Source of the DNA: GCA-016699445 sp964555055
GTDB taxonomy: Bacteria > UBA10199 > JACPAL01 > GCA-016699445
Assembly (NCBI GenBank): GCA_964555055.1
Contig: CAZKQW010000004.1
Span: 124,001 to 188,000, forward strand
Length of the DNA: 64,000 nt
Direction of reading: 5' to 3'
The notes beneath the pieces were generated by a model. The model made no database searches. It was not told the DNA's origin and saw only the letters and a list, made by a program, of their open reading frames with translations. Shown here one piece after another: positions 51,130 to 61,567 of the stretch. Made by a program: the position numbers and the translations under genes. Numbering within the stretch: position 1 is the stretch's first letter; each line of letters opens with the position of its first letter.

Positions 51130-51828
51130 ATGTCAGGAAAAAAATATAAAAACGTGGCCACGAAAGTGGATCGAATTAAAAAATACCCACTCGATGAGGC
51201 TTTGGATATTTTGCCCCAAGTGAAATATTCTAAGTGGGATGAAACAGTTGATGTTGCTGTGCGCTTGGGTGTGGACCCTAAGCAGGGTGATCAAATGGTT
51301 CGGGGGGCGACGGCGCTTCCGCATGGTTTGGGTAAGAAGGTGCGTGTGGTTGTTTTTGCCAAAGGCGAGAAGCAGAAAGAGGCTCAGGCGGCAGGTGCGG
51401 AGGAAGTGGGTGCTGAGGATTTGATTGCTAAGATTGAAGGTGGTTGGATGGATTTTGATAAGACGATCGCGACGCCTGATATGATGGGTGTTGTGAGTCG
51501 GTTGGGTAAAGTCTTGGGGCCGCGAGGTTTGATGCCGAATCCTAAGTTGGGTACCGTGACCTTTGATGTGGCTAAGGCTGTGAATGATGTAAAGGCTGGG
51601 CAGGTGGAGTATAAGGTAGATAAAGCTGGAAATGTGCATGCTCCGGTAGGGAAGGTTTCCTTTGGGAAAGAAAAATTAAAACAAAACATTTTGGCCTTGA
51701 TGGAATCCATTATTCGTGCCAAGCCCGCGACCTCCAAAGGGACGTATCTGAGGAGTGTGACTCTTTCATCTACGATGAGTCCAGGGATTAAGTTGGATCC
51801 GGTTCACCTCGGTGCGGAAGCGTCATAA
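51130..51828 (+). CDS. rplA: 50S ribosomal protein L1
   Basis: 232 residues, matching the family length. Conserved blocks are FDKTIATPDMMGVVSRLGKVLGPRGLMPNPKLGTVT and the KVDKAGNVHAPVGKVSF end. L1 forms the mobile stalk at the exit site and can repress its own operon by binding its mRNA. It starts 2 nt after rplK. Confidence 0.97.
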   Translation: MSGKKYKNVATKVDRIKKYPLDEALDILPQVKYSKWDETVDVAVRLGVDPKQGDQMVRGATALPHGLGKKVRVVVFAKGEKQKEAQAAGAEEVGAEDLIAKIEGGWMDFDKTIATPDMMGVVSRLGKVLGPRGLMPNPKLGTVTFDVAKAVNDVKAGQVEYKVDKAGNVHAPVGKVSFGKEKLKQNILALMESIIRAKPATSKGTYLRSVTLSSTMSPGIKLDPVHLGAEAS

Positions 51829-51845
51829 AAATTGAGGTTTTATTT

Positions 51846-52364
51846 ATGAATAAGGAACAGAAATTTGCTGTATCATCTGCTTTTTCTGAAAAGCTTAAAG
51901 GGGCGAAAGCCGTTATTCTTGCTGAATATCGTGGTCTCAAGGTGTCTCAGTTGACGGAGATTCGACAGGCTTTTCGTAAAAATGATTGTGAATTAAGGGT
52001 TGTTAAAAATCGTTTGGCTAAAAAGGCTATGTTGGGTTCTGAATGGTCTGTTTTAGATGCTCATTTGAAGGGTCCTTTGGCGATTGCTATTGCTTTAAAG
52101 GATCCGGTGGTGCTGGCTAAGACGTTGACTAAATTTGCCGAAGAAAACGAAGCCTTGAAGTTAAAGGCTGGTTGTTTGAATGGTAAAGTTTTAAGCGCTA
52201 AAGAGATTAGTGCGCTGTCGAAGTTGCCTTCTAAGGAGGAGTTGTATGCGAAAATGTTGGGTACTTTGATGGCGCCGATTCAGGGTGTGGTTCGTGCTTT
52301 GAATGGTGTCCCTCAGAAGTTGGCGATTGCCTTAAAAGAAATTTCACAAAAGAAAGCGTCATAA
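51846..52364 (+). CDS. rplJ: 50S ribosomal protein L10
   Basis: 172 residues. The N-terminus KAVILAEYRGLKVSQLTEIRQAFRKNDCELRVVKNRLAKKA binds 23S rRNA, and the C-terminal helix carries the L7/L12 dimers. In many bacteria the L10-L12 complex represses this operon by binding a leader; here only 17 nt separate rplA from rplJ, so no long leader is present at this point. Confidence 0.97.
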   Translation: MNKEQKFAVSSAFSEKLKGAKAVILAEYRGLKVSQLTEIRQAFRKNDCELRVVKNRLAKKAMLGSEWSVLDAHLKGPLAIAIALKDPVVLAKTLTKFAEENEALKLKAGCLNGKVLSAKEISALSKLPSKEELYAKMLGTLMAPIQGVVRALNGVPQKLAIALKEISQKKAS

Positions 52365-52388
52365 CGAATAGTTTAATAAGGAGGATGT

Positions 52389-52766
52389 ATGAGTGTGAGC
52401 CGACAGGATATCGTCGAAAGTTTAAAGCAAATGCCGCTTCTTGAAGTGGCTGAATTGGTCAAGGAGCTTGAGCAGGTATTTGGTGTATCTGCTGCGGCCC
52501 CTGTGATGGTGGCGGGTGGTGCTGCGGGCGTTGGTGCGGCTGCCGCTGAAGAGAAGACTGAATTTACGGTGGTCTTGGCTTCGGCTGGTGATAATAAAAT
52601 TAATGTCATCAAGGAAGTTCGTACCATTACTGGCCTGGGTCTCAAGGAAGCCAAGGATCTCGTTGAGGGTGCTCCTAAGACGGTGAAGGAATCTGTGTCT
52701 AAGGAAGATGCTCAAAAGATCAAGGAAGCCATTGAGAAGGCTGGCGGTAAGGTTGAGATCAAGTAA
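52389..52766 (+). CDS. rplL: 50S ribosomal protein L7/L12
   Basis: 125 residues. The N-terminal dimerisation helices (LLEVAELVKELEQVFGV), Ala/Gly-rich hinge and C-terminal domain with IKEVRTITGLGLKEAKDLVEGAPKTVKE and the final AGGKVEIK are all present. It recruits translational GTPases. AAGGAGG precedes the ATG. Confidence 0.98.
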   Translation: MSVSRQDIVESLKQMPLLEVAELVKELEQVFGVSAAAPVMVAGGAAGVGAAAAEEKTEFTVVLASAGDNKINVIKEVRTITGLGLKEAKDLVEGAPKTVKESVSKEDAQKIKEAIEKAGGKVEIK

Positions 52767-52785
52767 GGTATTTGACCGAACAATC

Positions 52786-52850
52786 GGACGCTCCCGGTTT
52801 TAAGTAGCAAGGCTACTAAAGGCTGAGGAGCGTCCTGCGTTTATTTATTT
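52786..52850 (+). promoter_or_regulatory. stem-loop in the rplL-rpoB intergenic region (attenuator-like)
   Basis: GGACGCTCC (52786-52794) pairs perfectly with GGAGCGTCC (52827-52835) and encloses a second perfect stem AGTAGC-AAG-GCTACT (52803-52817). A U-rich stretch follows (tgcgtttatttatttttaa). The position matches the attenuator/RNase III site between rplL and rpoB of E. coli, which sets the ratio of ribosomal protein to polymerase. Confidence 0.7.
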
Positions 52851-52866
52851 TTAAGGAGGTCTTCCC

Positions 52867-55800
52867 GTGTCGATATCCATCCAGGACCGCATTCACCGGA
52901 GAAGTTTTGCTAAAATCGACGAGATCGTCTCGATTCCTAATTTGATTGAAATGCAAAAGAAGTCCTATCGGGATTTTCTTCAAGAAGGGGTTTCCCCGGA
53001 GAAGCGTGTTAATGCGGGTCTCCAAGGTGTATTTAAAGGTGTTTTTCCTATTCGCGATTTCAATAACACGGCCTCTTTAGAGTTTGTTAGCTTCCATTTT
53101 GATAAGCCGAAATACGATGTTCGCGAGTGTCGTCAAAGGGGGATGACTTATTCGGCTCCTATGAGGGTTGTTATTCGTTTGGTTGTTTGGGATGTGGATG
53201 CTACGACAGGAGTTCAGGCAATTCGTGATGTGAAAGAGCAGGAGGTTTATTTTGGTGAGATCCCCTTAATGACGGATACGGGGACGTTTATTATTAACGG
53301 TACTGAGCGTGTTGTTGTTGCTCAGCTACATCGCTCCCCTGGGATTTTTTTTGAACATGACAAGGGAAAGACACATGCCTCTGGTAAGTTGCTTTATTCT
53401 TCTAGAATTATTCCTTATCGCGGGTCTTGGTTGGATTTCGAGTTTGACCCTAAAGATATCTTGTATGTTCGTATCGATCGGCGTCGCAAGTTACCGGCGA
53501 CTATTTTACTGCGTGCTTTAGGGTACTCGGTCGAGGATATCCTTAATTATTTCTACCAAAGTGAAACTGTTTCAATAGAGTCCGGTAAGTTGAGTAAGTC
53601 GGTTGTTCCTGAGCTCCTCAGATTTCAAAAAACCCTGCGTGATATCCGGCACCCAAAAACGGGTGATGTGCTTGTGAAGGCTGGTAAGAAATTCACCCGC
53701 GTTTCCGTGGATAAGATCGTCGATGCCAAGATAAGAGAGATTCCTATTGAAGCCGAGGATGTCTTGGGGCGTGTTTCGTCCCATGATGTCATTGATAAAG
53801 GGACGGGAGAGGTTGTCTTGGCTTGTGGTGACGTGCTGACAGAAGAAAAGTTGGACGAAATTAAGAAGCGCAAGATTAAGGAGTTTGAGCTTCTTTTCAT
53901 CGATAATTTAAATATCGGTGGTTATATCCGCAATACCCTTCTGATTGATAAGGTTGTGTCTCCGGACGAGGCTGTAATGGAAGTTTATAAGAGGCTTCGC
54001 CCTGGCGATCCGCCGACTCAGGAATCCGCCCGTAAATTTTTTGATAATCTCTTTTTCAATCCTGAAAAATATGATCTTTCTAAAGTAGGGCGCTTAAAGA
54101 TTAATCATAAGTTTAATTTTGATGTTAGTAACGATCTCACCGTCCTTCGTAAGGAGGATATTCTCGAGACTGTTCGTTATCTCTGTAATTTGAAAGATGG
54201 TAAAGGGCAGATTGATGATATTGATCATTTGGGAAACCGCCGCGTCCGTTCCGTCGGAGAATTGTTGGAAAATCAGTATCGTATTGGTCTGGTGAGGATG
54301 GAGCGTGCGGTAAAGGAGAGGATGAGTATTCAAGACGTCGAAACGCTCATGCCCCATGACCTTGTGAATCCTAAGCCTGTCAGTGCTGTCGTGAAGGAGT
54401 TTTTTGGGTCCAGTCAATTGTCTCAATTTATGGATCAAACCAATCCGCTCTCCGAGGTCACTCATAAGAGACGCCTGTCGGCCCTTGGTCCAGGAGGTTT
54501 GACGCGTGAAAGGGCGGGCTTCGAAGTCCGAGACGTACATGCGACTCACTATGGACGTATTTGCCCCATCGAAACTCCTGAAGGTCCAAATATCGGTTTG
54601 ATCGCATCTCTCTCGGCTTTCGCTCGCGTGAATGATTTTGGCTTTATCGAAACTCCTTACCGTAAGGTCTCTGATAAGCGTGTGACGGATGAGGTTGTCT
54701 ATCTTTCGGCTCTCGAAGAGGAAAAGTATGTCATTGCACAGGCAAATGCTCAAACCGATAAAAAGGGCCATTTTACAACGGATTTGATCTCTTGCCGCAA
54801 GGCTGGTGAGTTCATGCTCATGCCGCCGGCTGAGGTCCAAATGATGGATGTGTCTCCGAACCAGCTTGTTAGTGTTGCAGCTGGATTGATTCCTTTCTTA
54901 GAGCATGACGATGCTAACCGCGCTCTCATGGGCTCCAATATGCAACGGCAGGCGGTTCCTCTTATCCGTACCGATGCTCCTCTTGTTGGAACAGGTTTGG
55001 AAAGTATTGTCGCTAAAGATTCAGGGGTGACGGTTGTAGCAAAGAGGGACGGAGTTGTGCAATCCGTCGATTGTCTCCGCATCGTCGTGAAGCCTGAAAA
55101 GGTGAACCGTCGAGCCGGAGAAAGTGAAATCGACGTCTACGATCTGATCAAGTATCAGCGTTCCAACCAAAGCACCTGTTTTAATCAAAAGCCCATCGTG
55201 AAGAGGGGTGATCGTGTCAGGGCGGGTGATCTTCTGGCGGACGGGCCAGCAACGATGTTGGGAGATCTGGCTTTGGGTCAAAACGTCATGGTCGCCTTCA
55301 TGCCATGGGGTGGCTGTAACTTCGAAGACTCGATCCTTGTTAGCGAGAGGTTGGTAAAGGAAGATATTTTCACGAGCATCCACATCGAAGAGTTTGAGTG
55401 TGTCGCTCGGGATACGAAGTTAGGAAAAGAAGAAATGACCCGGGATATTCCCAATCTCGGGGATGAAGCTTTGGCCAATCTCGACGAAAGCGGTATTGTG
55501 CGTATTGGTGCCGAAGTGAAGCCCGGTGACATCCTTGTCGGAAAAATCACGCCACAAGGTGAAACCCAATTATCACCTGAGGAAAAGCTGTTGAGGGCTA
55601 TTTTCGGCGAAAAAGCCGGGAACGTAAAGGACACTTCCTTAAGAGTTCCGCCGGGCGTTTTTGGGACTATTATTAGTGCCCAAGTTTTTTCGCGTGAAGG
55701 TGTCGAGTTGGATGATCGGGCCAAAGAAATACAGGGCCAGGAAGCGGAAAAATTCACTAAAGACCGCGAGGAAGAGGCTAAGGCAATCCAAGAGAGTATG

Positions 55801-56982
55801 AAGAAGCGCTTAAAAGCTCTTCTTGTGGGCAAGACGGCCACCTCTAAAGTTATGGATGAAGAGTCGGGCAAAACTCTTTTGCACAAGGGGAAAGCTATTA
55901 CGGAAAGTATGTTGGATGAGCTTCCTGCTGATAAATGGGCCGAGATCAGCGTTGGTGACGAGGATTTGGAAGAGCAAATCTCAGAACTCATCGAAGCTCT
56001 AGAAGAGCAAGTCGAGCTCGTGCGCATGATGTATGATCAAAAGGTGTCTAAGCTCAGCAAAGGGGATGAGTTGCCTCCAGGCGTCATTAAGATCGTGAAG
56101 ACTTATATCGCGATCAAGAGAAAGCTTTCCGTCGGCGACAAAATGGCTGGCCGCCATGGAAATAAGGGGGTTATCTCGCGCGTATTGCCGGTGGAAGATA
56201 TGCCCTATCTTCCCGATGGGACGCCCGTGGACCTCGTTTTGAATCCTTTAGGTGTGCCGTCGCGTATGAATATCGGTCAGATCTTAGAGACGCATTTAGG
56301 TTGGGCTGCCAAGGGTATGGGGCAGAGGATTGGTCAAATCTTGGAGAAAAACTATAGTAAGGAAAATATCCGCGCCTATCTCCATAAAATTTTCCATGGA
56401 AACAAAAAAGTGGAGGATATGATCGAGGAGATGAGTGAGAAGGATCTCAAGGGATTCGCTGAAAATTTGAAGGAAGGTGTCTTTGCCGCATCTCCCGTTT
56501 TCGACGGCGCTCATGAGTCTGAAATTAAAGAAGCCTTTCAATTGGCGGAACTGCCCACTTCGGGACAAACAGTTCTCTTCGATGGAAGAACGGGCGATGC
56601 CTTCGACCATCATGTCACTGTCGGTATCATGTACATGTTGAAACTGCACCACTTAGTCGATGACAAGGTGCATGCCCGTTCCATTGGCCCTTATTCTCTC
56701 GTAACGCAGCAACCGCTTGGCGGTAAGGCGCAGTTCGGCGGCCAAAGACTTGGTGAAATGGAAGTATGGGCAATGGAAGCCTATGGAGCCGCCTATACGC
56801 TGCAGGAATTCCTCACGGTTAAATCCGACGACGTCATTGGTCGTACCCGCATGTACGAAATGATTGTCAAGGGCGACAAGGGCTTCGAGCCCGGTTTGCC
56901 GGAATCCTTCAAGGTGTTGACGAAGGAGCTGCAGTCTTTGGGGCTTAACGTCGAACTTTTAGAGAATACGGAGAACGTATGA
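52867..56982 (+). CDS. rpoB: DNA-directed RNA polymerase subunit beta
   Basis: 1371 residues; the E. coli protein has 1342. The start is a GTG with AAGGAGG 8 nt upstream. The rifampicin pocket reads FFGSSQLSQFMDQTNPLSE and THKRRLSALGPGG, with wild-type residues at the positions equivalent to E. coli D516, H526 and S531. The active-site region includes PWGGCNFEDSILVSERLVK and GDKMAGRHGNKGVIS. Its last codon overlaps rpoC by 4 nt. Confidence 0.99.
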   Translation: MSISIQDRIHRRSFAKIDEIVSIPNLIEMQKKSYRDFLQEGVSPEKRVNAGLQGVFKGVFPIRDFNNTASLEFVSFHFDKPKYDVRECRQRGMTYSAPMRVVIRLVVWDVDATTGVQAIRDVKEQEVYFGEIPLMTDTGTFIINGTERVVVAQLHRSPGIFFEHDKGKTHASGKLLYSSRIIPYRGSWLDFEFDPKDILYVRIDRRRKLPATILLRALGYSVEDILNYFYQSETVSIESGKLSKSVVPELLRFQKTLRDIRHPKTGDVLVKAGKKFTRVSVDKIVDAKIREIPIEAEDVLGRVSSHDVIDKGTGEVVLACGDVLTEEKLDEIKKRKIKEFELLFIDNLNIGGYIRNTLLIDKVVSPDEAVMEVYKRLRPGDPPTQESARKFFDNLFFNPEKYDLSKVGRLKINHKFNFDVSNDLTVLRKEDILETVRYLCNLKDGKGQIDDIDHLGNRRVRSVGELLENQYRIGLVRMERAVKERMSIQDVETLMPHDLVNPKPVSAVVKEFFGSSQLSQFMDQTNPLSEVTHKRRLSALGPGGLTRERAGFEVRDVHATHYGRICPIETPEGPNIGLIASLSAFARVNDFGFIETPYRKVSDKRVTDEVVYLSALEEEKYVIAQANAQTDKKGHFTTDLISCRKAGEFMLMPPAEVQMMDVSPNQLVSVAAGLIPFLEHDDANRALMGSNMQRQAVPLIRTDAPLVGTGLESIVAKDSGVTVVAKRDGVVQSVDCLRIVVKPEKVNRRAGESEIDVYDLIKYQRSNQSTCFNQKPIVKRGDRVRAGDLLADGPATMLGDLALGQNVMVAFMPWGGCNFEDSILVSERLVKEDIFTSIHIEEFECVARDTKLGKEEMTRDIPNLGDEALANLDESGIVRIGAEVKPGDILVGKITPQGETQLSPEEKLLRAIFGEKAGNVKDTSLRVPPGVFGTIISAQVFSREGVELDDRAKEIQGQEAEKFTKDREEEAKAIQESMKKRLKALLVGKTATSKVMDEESGKTLLHKGKAITESMLDELPADKWAEISVGDEDLEEQISELIEALEEQVELVRMMYDQKVSKLSKGDELPPGVIKIVKTYIAIKRKLSVGDKMAGRHGNKGVISRVLPVEDMPYLPDGTPVDLVLNPLGVPSRMNIGQILETHLGWAAKGMGQRIGQILEKNYSKENIRAYLHKIFHGNKKVEDMIEEMSEKDLKGFAENLKEGVFAASPVFDGAHESEIKEAFQLAELPTSGQTVLFDGRTGDAFDHHVTVGIMYMLKLHHLVDDKVHARSIGPYSLVTQQPLGGKAQFGGQRLGEMEVWAMEAYGAAYTLQEFLTVKSDDVIGRTRMYEMIVKGDKGFEPGLPESFKVLTKELQSLGLNVELLENTENV

Positions 56983-59900
56983 GCGAAATTTTCAATTTCT
57001 TCGAAAAGCCGAAAGATCCCATCAGCTACACGGGCGTGAAGATCACGATTGCTTCCTCAGATAAGATTCTGGAGTGGAGCCATGGGGAAGTAAAAAAGCC
57101 GGAGACCATCAATTACCGTACTTTTAAACCGGAGCGTGACGGTCTTTTCTGCGCGAAGATCTTCGGTCCTGTGAAGGATTACGAGTGTAATTGCGGCAAA
57201 TATAAGCGCATGAAGCACAGGGGTATCATCTGCGAAAAGTGCGGTGTTGAGGTCATCTCTTCACGCGTGCGTCGCGAAAGAATGGGACATATCACGTTGG
57301 CGTCTCCCGTTGCCCATATATGGTTCTTGAAGAGCTTACCTTCCCGTATCGGAACCATGCTCGATATGACTCTTAAGGATTTGGAGAAGGTTCTTTACTG
57401 CGAAGCGTATGTGGTGACGGATCCCGGTAGCACGGAGTTAGTGGAAGGTGAGATCATTACTGAAGCCCGCTATCAAAAGATGAAGGCTGAATATGGTAAT
57501 AAATTCGTCGCGGGTATCGGCGGCGAGGTCGTAAGGGACATGTTGCGCAAGATCGATTTGGACGAATTAGCTAAGAAGCTCCGTAAGAGCGTGGTTGCCA
57601 CGAAATCTGAGGCGACACGTAAAAAAATCTCCCGGCGCCTGAAATTAATCGAATCCTTGATCAAATCCGGGAACAAGGCTGACTGGATGATGTTGGATGT
57701 GATTCCCGTTTTGCCGCCGGACTTAAGGCCTTTGGTTCCTTTGGATGGTGGTCGTTTCGCGACCTCTGATTTGAATGATCTCTACCGCCGTGTCATTAAC
57801 CGTAACAATCGCTTAAAGCGCTTAATGGAGCTTAACGCCCCCGACATTATTATCCGAAACGAAAAAAGGATGCTTCAAGAGGCTGTCGATGCCCTTTTTG
57901 ATAACGGTCGGCGTGGCAAGGTTTTTACGGGTCCAAATAAGCGCCCCCTCCGTTCTCTTTCCGACATGCTGAAAGGAAAGCAGGGACGCTTCCGTCAAAA
58001 CCTCTTGGGTAAGCGCGTTGACTATTCCGGTCGCTCCGTCATCGTCGTTGGTCCGGAGTTGCGTTTGCATCAGTGTGGATTGCCGAAGGTAATGGCTCTG
58101 GAGCTTTTCAAGCCATTCATTTATCAAAAGCTCGAGGAGAGGGGATATGTCTCCACGATCAAAGGTGCTAAGAAAATGGTCGAGAAGGAACGCCCCGAAG
58201 TTTGGGATGTCCTGGAAGAGGTGATCAAAGAGCATCCGGTGCTTTTGAACCGCGCACCGACCCTTCACCGCTTAGGCATTCAGGCTTTTGAGCCGGTTTT
58301 AATCGAAGGAAAAGCTATTCAGTTGCATCCCCTCGTATGCACCGCCTTTAATGCTGATTTCGACGGTGACCAAATGGCGGTTCACGTTCCACTTTCCGTG
58401 GAGGCTCAGATTGAAGCTCGGGTTTTGATGATGAGTACTAATAATATTCTTTCACCTGCCAGCGGTAAGCCTATCATCGTGCCTTCCCAGGATATGGTTT
58501 TAGGAATCTATTACCTAACGCGTGAGATGCCCTTTGCTCGTGGGGAGGGAAAAATCTTTTCGTCTCCGGATGAAGTCCGGATCGCTTATGATGCCGGAGA
58601 ACTAGATCTTCACGCACGTATCAAAGTCCGCATCGATGACGTTCGTTATGATACAACGGCAGGACGTGTTTTGTTGTTTGAGATTGTCCCTGCGGGTATT
58701 CCTTTTGAACTCACCAATAAAGTCATGGATAAAAAGTCCATCGCCGACTTGGTCGAGCAATGCTACCGTGTAGCCGGCAATAAATCGACGGTACTTTTGG
58801 CCGACCATCTAAAGGATTTGGGGTTTGCCGCAGCCGCTAAGGCCGGCATCTCAATCAGTATTGATGATATGAAGATCCCGACGGCCAAAGATAAGCTCTT
58901 ACAGAGCGCTAATAAGGAAGTGCGGGATATCGAGACTCAATACCAAGATGGTTTAATTACCTCTGGAGAGAAGTACAATAAGGTCATCGATATTTGGGCT
59001 CAGACGACGGAAGAAATCTCCAAAGAGATGATGAAGGAAATCTCTCGTGAGACCATTGAAGGCGAAAACCAGGAGAAAAAAGAAATCTTAAGCTTCAACC
59101 CCGTCTTTATCATGTCAGATTCCGGAGCCCGTGGTTCTGCTCAGCAGATGAGGCAGTTGGCTGGGATGCGCGGCTTGATGGCCAAGCCTTCTGGCGAAAT
59201 CATTGAGACGCCAATCACCGCTAATTTCCGCGAGGGGTTGACCGTGTTGCAATACTTTATTTCCACTCACGGAGCCCGTAAAGGATTGGCCGATACCGCT
59301 TTAAAGACGGCGAATTCTGGATACCTAACACGCCGCTTGGTCGACGTCTCTCAGGATATGATTGTTTTAGAGGAAGATTGTGGTACGTTGGATGGCATCG
59401 AAGTTAGCGCCTTGATCGAAGGCGGCGAAATCATCGAACCCATGGGGACCCGCATCTTGGGTCGCGTGGCTCTCGAAGATATTGTGGACCCTTACACAGG
59501 GGAGACAATTGTCGAGGCCGGTCAAGAGATCACGGAAGCTCTCGTGCCTCGGATTGAGAATTCCGGATTAGAAAAGGTGAAGATACGTTCCGGTTTAACC
59601 TGTCAAGCAACTCGCGGCATCTGTATTAAATGCTACGGTCGTGATTTAGCCCGTGGTCAAATGGTCAATATTGGAGAGGCTGTCGGTGTTATCGCAGCAC
59701 AATCCATCGGTGAGCCAGGAACACAGCTCACGATGCGGACTTTCCATATCGGTGGAGCCGCTTCTCGTCGTGTCGAACAGACCTCTTTGGAATCTCGTAG
59801 CGAAGGGGTCGTCAAGTTCCACGGATTGAAATCAGTTACGAATAAGGAAAAAACCCTGACCGTCATGAATCGGAACGGTGAAATCGCCATCATGGATCAT

Positions 59901-61100
59901 GAAGGTCGTGAGCGTGAGAAATACCAAGTCATTTATGGGGCCAAGCTTTTGGTGAAGGATGGTGATACAGTAAAGAAGGGTCAGATGCTGGCCGAATGGG
60001 ATCCTTATACAACGCCCATCCTTACGGAAGTTGCAGGTCATGTGAAGTTCGGCGACATCGTTGAAGGAACGTCCATGCAGGAGCAAGTCGATGAAGTGAC
60101 GGGCCTTTCCCGTAAGGTGGTCACCGAGTCCAAGGACCCGGATTTGAGGCCGCGTATTTCCATTAAAGACGCCGAAGCGAAGGGAGCCACGAAGAAGATC
60201 GCGGGTACGGAGCGCGAAGCCCGTTACCTATTGCCGGTCGGCGCCAATATCGTCGTCGCGGAAGGTCAAGAAGTAGTCGCTGGTGATATCATCGCCAAAA
60301 TCCCTCGTGAAACGACGAAGACAAAGGATATCACCGGAGGTCTTCCCCGCGTGGCCGAACTTTTTGAGGCTCGGAAACCTAAAGAAACGGCAATTATCAG
60401 TGAGGTCGATGGTTACGTTTCCTTCGGTAAAGACACGAAGGGTAAGAGAAAGGTCTTAATCAAGCCCGAGACGGGCGATGCCATCGAGTATTTGATTCCC
60501 CGCGGCAAGCACATCGGCGTACATGAGGGAGACTTTATCCGTGCTGGTGAGCCTTTAATGGATGGAGCGGCCAATCCGCACGATATTCTTAAGGTTTTAG
60601 GTGCGAAGGCTTTGGCTAAATATTTAGTAGACGAAATTCAAGAAGTGTACCGTCTCCAAGGTGTTAAGATTAACGATAAACACATCGAAGTCATCGTGCG
60701 TCAAATGTTGAGAAAGGTGCGAATCAAGGAAGTGGGTGACACGGATTTCTTGGAAGACGACACGGTGGATAAGGCCGACTTCGAAGAAGAAAATGAACGC
60801 ATCAAAAAGAAGGGGAGTGCTCCGGCAACTGGAGAATCGATTCTCCTTGGAATCACAAAAGCCTCCCTATCGACGGACAGCTTCATTTCCGCTGCATCCT
60901 TCCAAGAAACCACGAAGGTGCTCACGGAAGCGTCCGTGTGTGGTAGTGTGGATATCCTTCGTGGACTTAAAGAAAATGTCATTATGGGGCGCCTGATCCC
61001 CGCTGGGACTGGACTCATGAGGTATAAGAGTTTGAAACTTGAAACGGAGAACTTGGATTTGCCTGAGGAAGGAGACTTTGCCCTGGGAGAAACGGCCTAA
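56979..61100 (+). CDS. rpoC: DNA-directed RNA polymerase subunit beta-prime
   Basis: 1373 residues. The N-terminal zinc site is CNCGKYKRMKHRGIICEKCG (about residues 70-90). The catalytic Mg-binding triad lies in AFNADFDGDQMAVH. The second zinc site is CQATRGICIKC in the C-terminal half. The bridge-helix and trigger-loop region around GLMAKPSGEIIETPITANFREGL is intact. It overlaps rpoB by 4 nt. Confidence 0.99.
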   Translation: MSEIFNFFEKPKDPISYTGVKITIASSDKILEWSHGEVKKPETINYRTFKPERDGLFCAKIFGPVKDYECNCGKYKRMKHRGIICEKCGVEVISSRVRRERMGHITLASPVAHIWFLKSLPSRIGTMLDMTLKDLEKVLYCEAYVVTDPGSTELVEGEIITEARYQKMKAEYGNKFVAGIGGEVVRDMLRKIDLDELAKKLRKSVVATKSEATRKKISRRLKLIESLIKSGNKADWMMLDVIPVLPPDLRPLVPLDGGRFATSDLNDLYRRVINRNNRLKRLMELNAPDIIIRNEKRMLQEAVDALFDNGRRGKVFTGPNKRPLRSLSDMLKGKQGRFRQNLLGKRVDYSGRSVIVVGPELRLHQCGLPKVMALELFKPFIYQKLEERGYVSTIKGAKKMVEKERPEVWDVLEEVIKEHPVLLNRAPTLHRLGIQAFEPVLIEGKAIQLHPLVCTAFNADFDGDQMAVHVPLSVEAQIEARVLMMSTNNILSPASGKPIIVPSQDMVLGIYYLTREMPFARGEGKIFSSPDEVRIAYDAGELDLHARIKVRIDDVRYDTTAGRVLLFEIVPAGIPFELTNKVMDKKSIADLVEQCYRVAGNKSTVLLADHLKDLGFAAAAKAGISISIDDMKIPTAKDKLLQSANKEVRDIETQYQDGLITSGEKYNKVIDIWAQTTEEISKEMMKEISRETIEGENQEKKEILSFNPVFIMSDSGARGSAQQMRQLAGMRGLMAKPSGEIIETPITANFREGLTVLQYFISTHGARKGLADTALKTANSGYLTRRLVDVSQDMIVLEEDCGTLDGIEVSALIEGGEIIEPMGTRILGRVALEDIVDPYTGETIVEAGQEITEALVPRIENSGLEKVKIRSGLTCQATRGICIKCYGRDLARGQMVNIGEAVGVIAAQSIGEPGTQLTMRTFHIGGAASRRVEQTSLESRSEGVVKFHGLKSVTNKEKTLTVMNRNGEIAIMDHEGREREKYQVIYGAKLLVKDGDTVKKGQMLAEWDPYTTPILTEVAGHVKFGDIVEGTSMQEQVDEVTGLSRKVVTESKDPDLRPRISIKDAEAKGATKKIAGTEREARYLLPVGANIVVAEGQEVVAGDIIAKIPRETTKTKDITGGLPRVAELFEARKPKETAIISEVDGYVSFGKDTKGKRKVLIKPETGDAIEYLIPRGKHIGVHEGDFIRAGEPLMDGAANPHDILKVLGAKALAKYLVDEIQEVYRLQGVKINDKHIEVIVRQMLRKVRIKEVGDTDFLEDDTVDKADFEEENERIKKKGSAPATGESILLGITKASLSTDSFISAASFQETTKVLTEASVCGSVDILRGLKENVIMGRLIPAGTGLMRYKSLKLETENLDLPEEGDFALGETA

Positions 61101-61104
61101 GCGA

Positions 61105-61132
61105 GTCAAAGATCGATCCAAAAGTCTTTGAC
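61105..61132 (+). promoter_or_regulatory. inverted repeat between rpoC and rpsL
   Basis: GTCAAAGA and TCTTTGAC pair perfectly (8 bp) around 12 nt. No U tract follows, so it is more likely a leader structure or processing site than a terminator. rpsL starts 44 nt further on. Confidence 0.5.
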
Positions 61133-61175
61133 AGCGTTAGGAGCGTTTGTTAGCAGGAGCAACTTTTTTAAAATT

Positions 61176-61547
61176 ATGCCCACTATTAACCAGCTTGTCC
61201 GACATGGACGTGAACAATTAGCGAACCGAACGACAGCCCCTGCCTTGGCGAATTGCCCTCAAAAACGGGGAGTCTGTGTCCGTGTTTATACTACAACCCC
61301 TAAGAAACCAAATTCAGCCTTGCGTAAGGTCGCTCGTGTAAGATTGACCAATGGAATCGAGGTTTCAGCTTATATTCCGGGAGAGGGGCATAACCTCCAA
61401 GAGCACTCTGTAGTCTTGGTGAGAGGTGGTCGCGTGAAGGATTTGCCGGGTGTGCGTTATCACATCGTCCGTGGGACTTTGGATACGACCGGTGTTGAAA
61501 AGAGAAAAAAGAGTCGTTCCAAATACGGAACCAAACAACCCAAGTAA
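61176..61547 (+). CDS. rpsL: 30S ribosomal protein S12
   Basis: 123 residues. Starts MPTINQLVRHGREQ and contains TTTPKKPNSALRKVARV and GRVKDLPGVRYHIVRG. The lysines where streptomycin-resistance changes usually fall are the wild type. The ATG at 61176 is chosen over the open frame from 61128 because it begins the conserved N-terminus. It opens the str operon, directly behind rpoC. Confidence 0.98.
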   Translation: MPTINQLVRHGREQLANRTTAPALANCPQKRGVCVRVYTTTPKKPNSALRKVARVRLTNGIEVSAYIPGEGHNLQEHSVVLVRGGRVKDLPGVRYHIVRGTLDTTGVEKRKKSRSKYGTKQPK

Positions 61548-61567
61548 GGGGTATTAGGTAGATTTTT

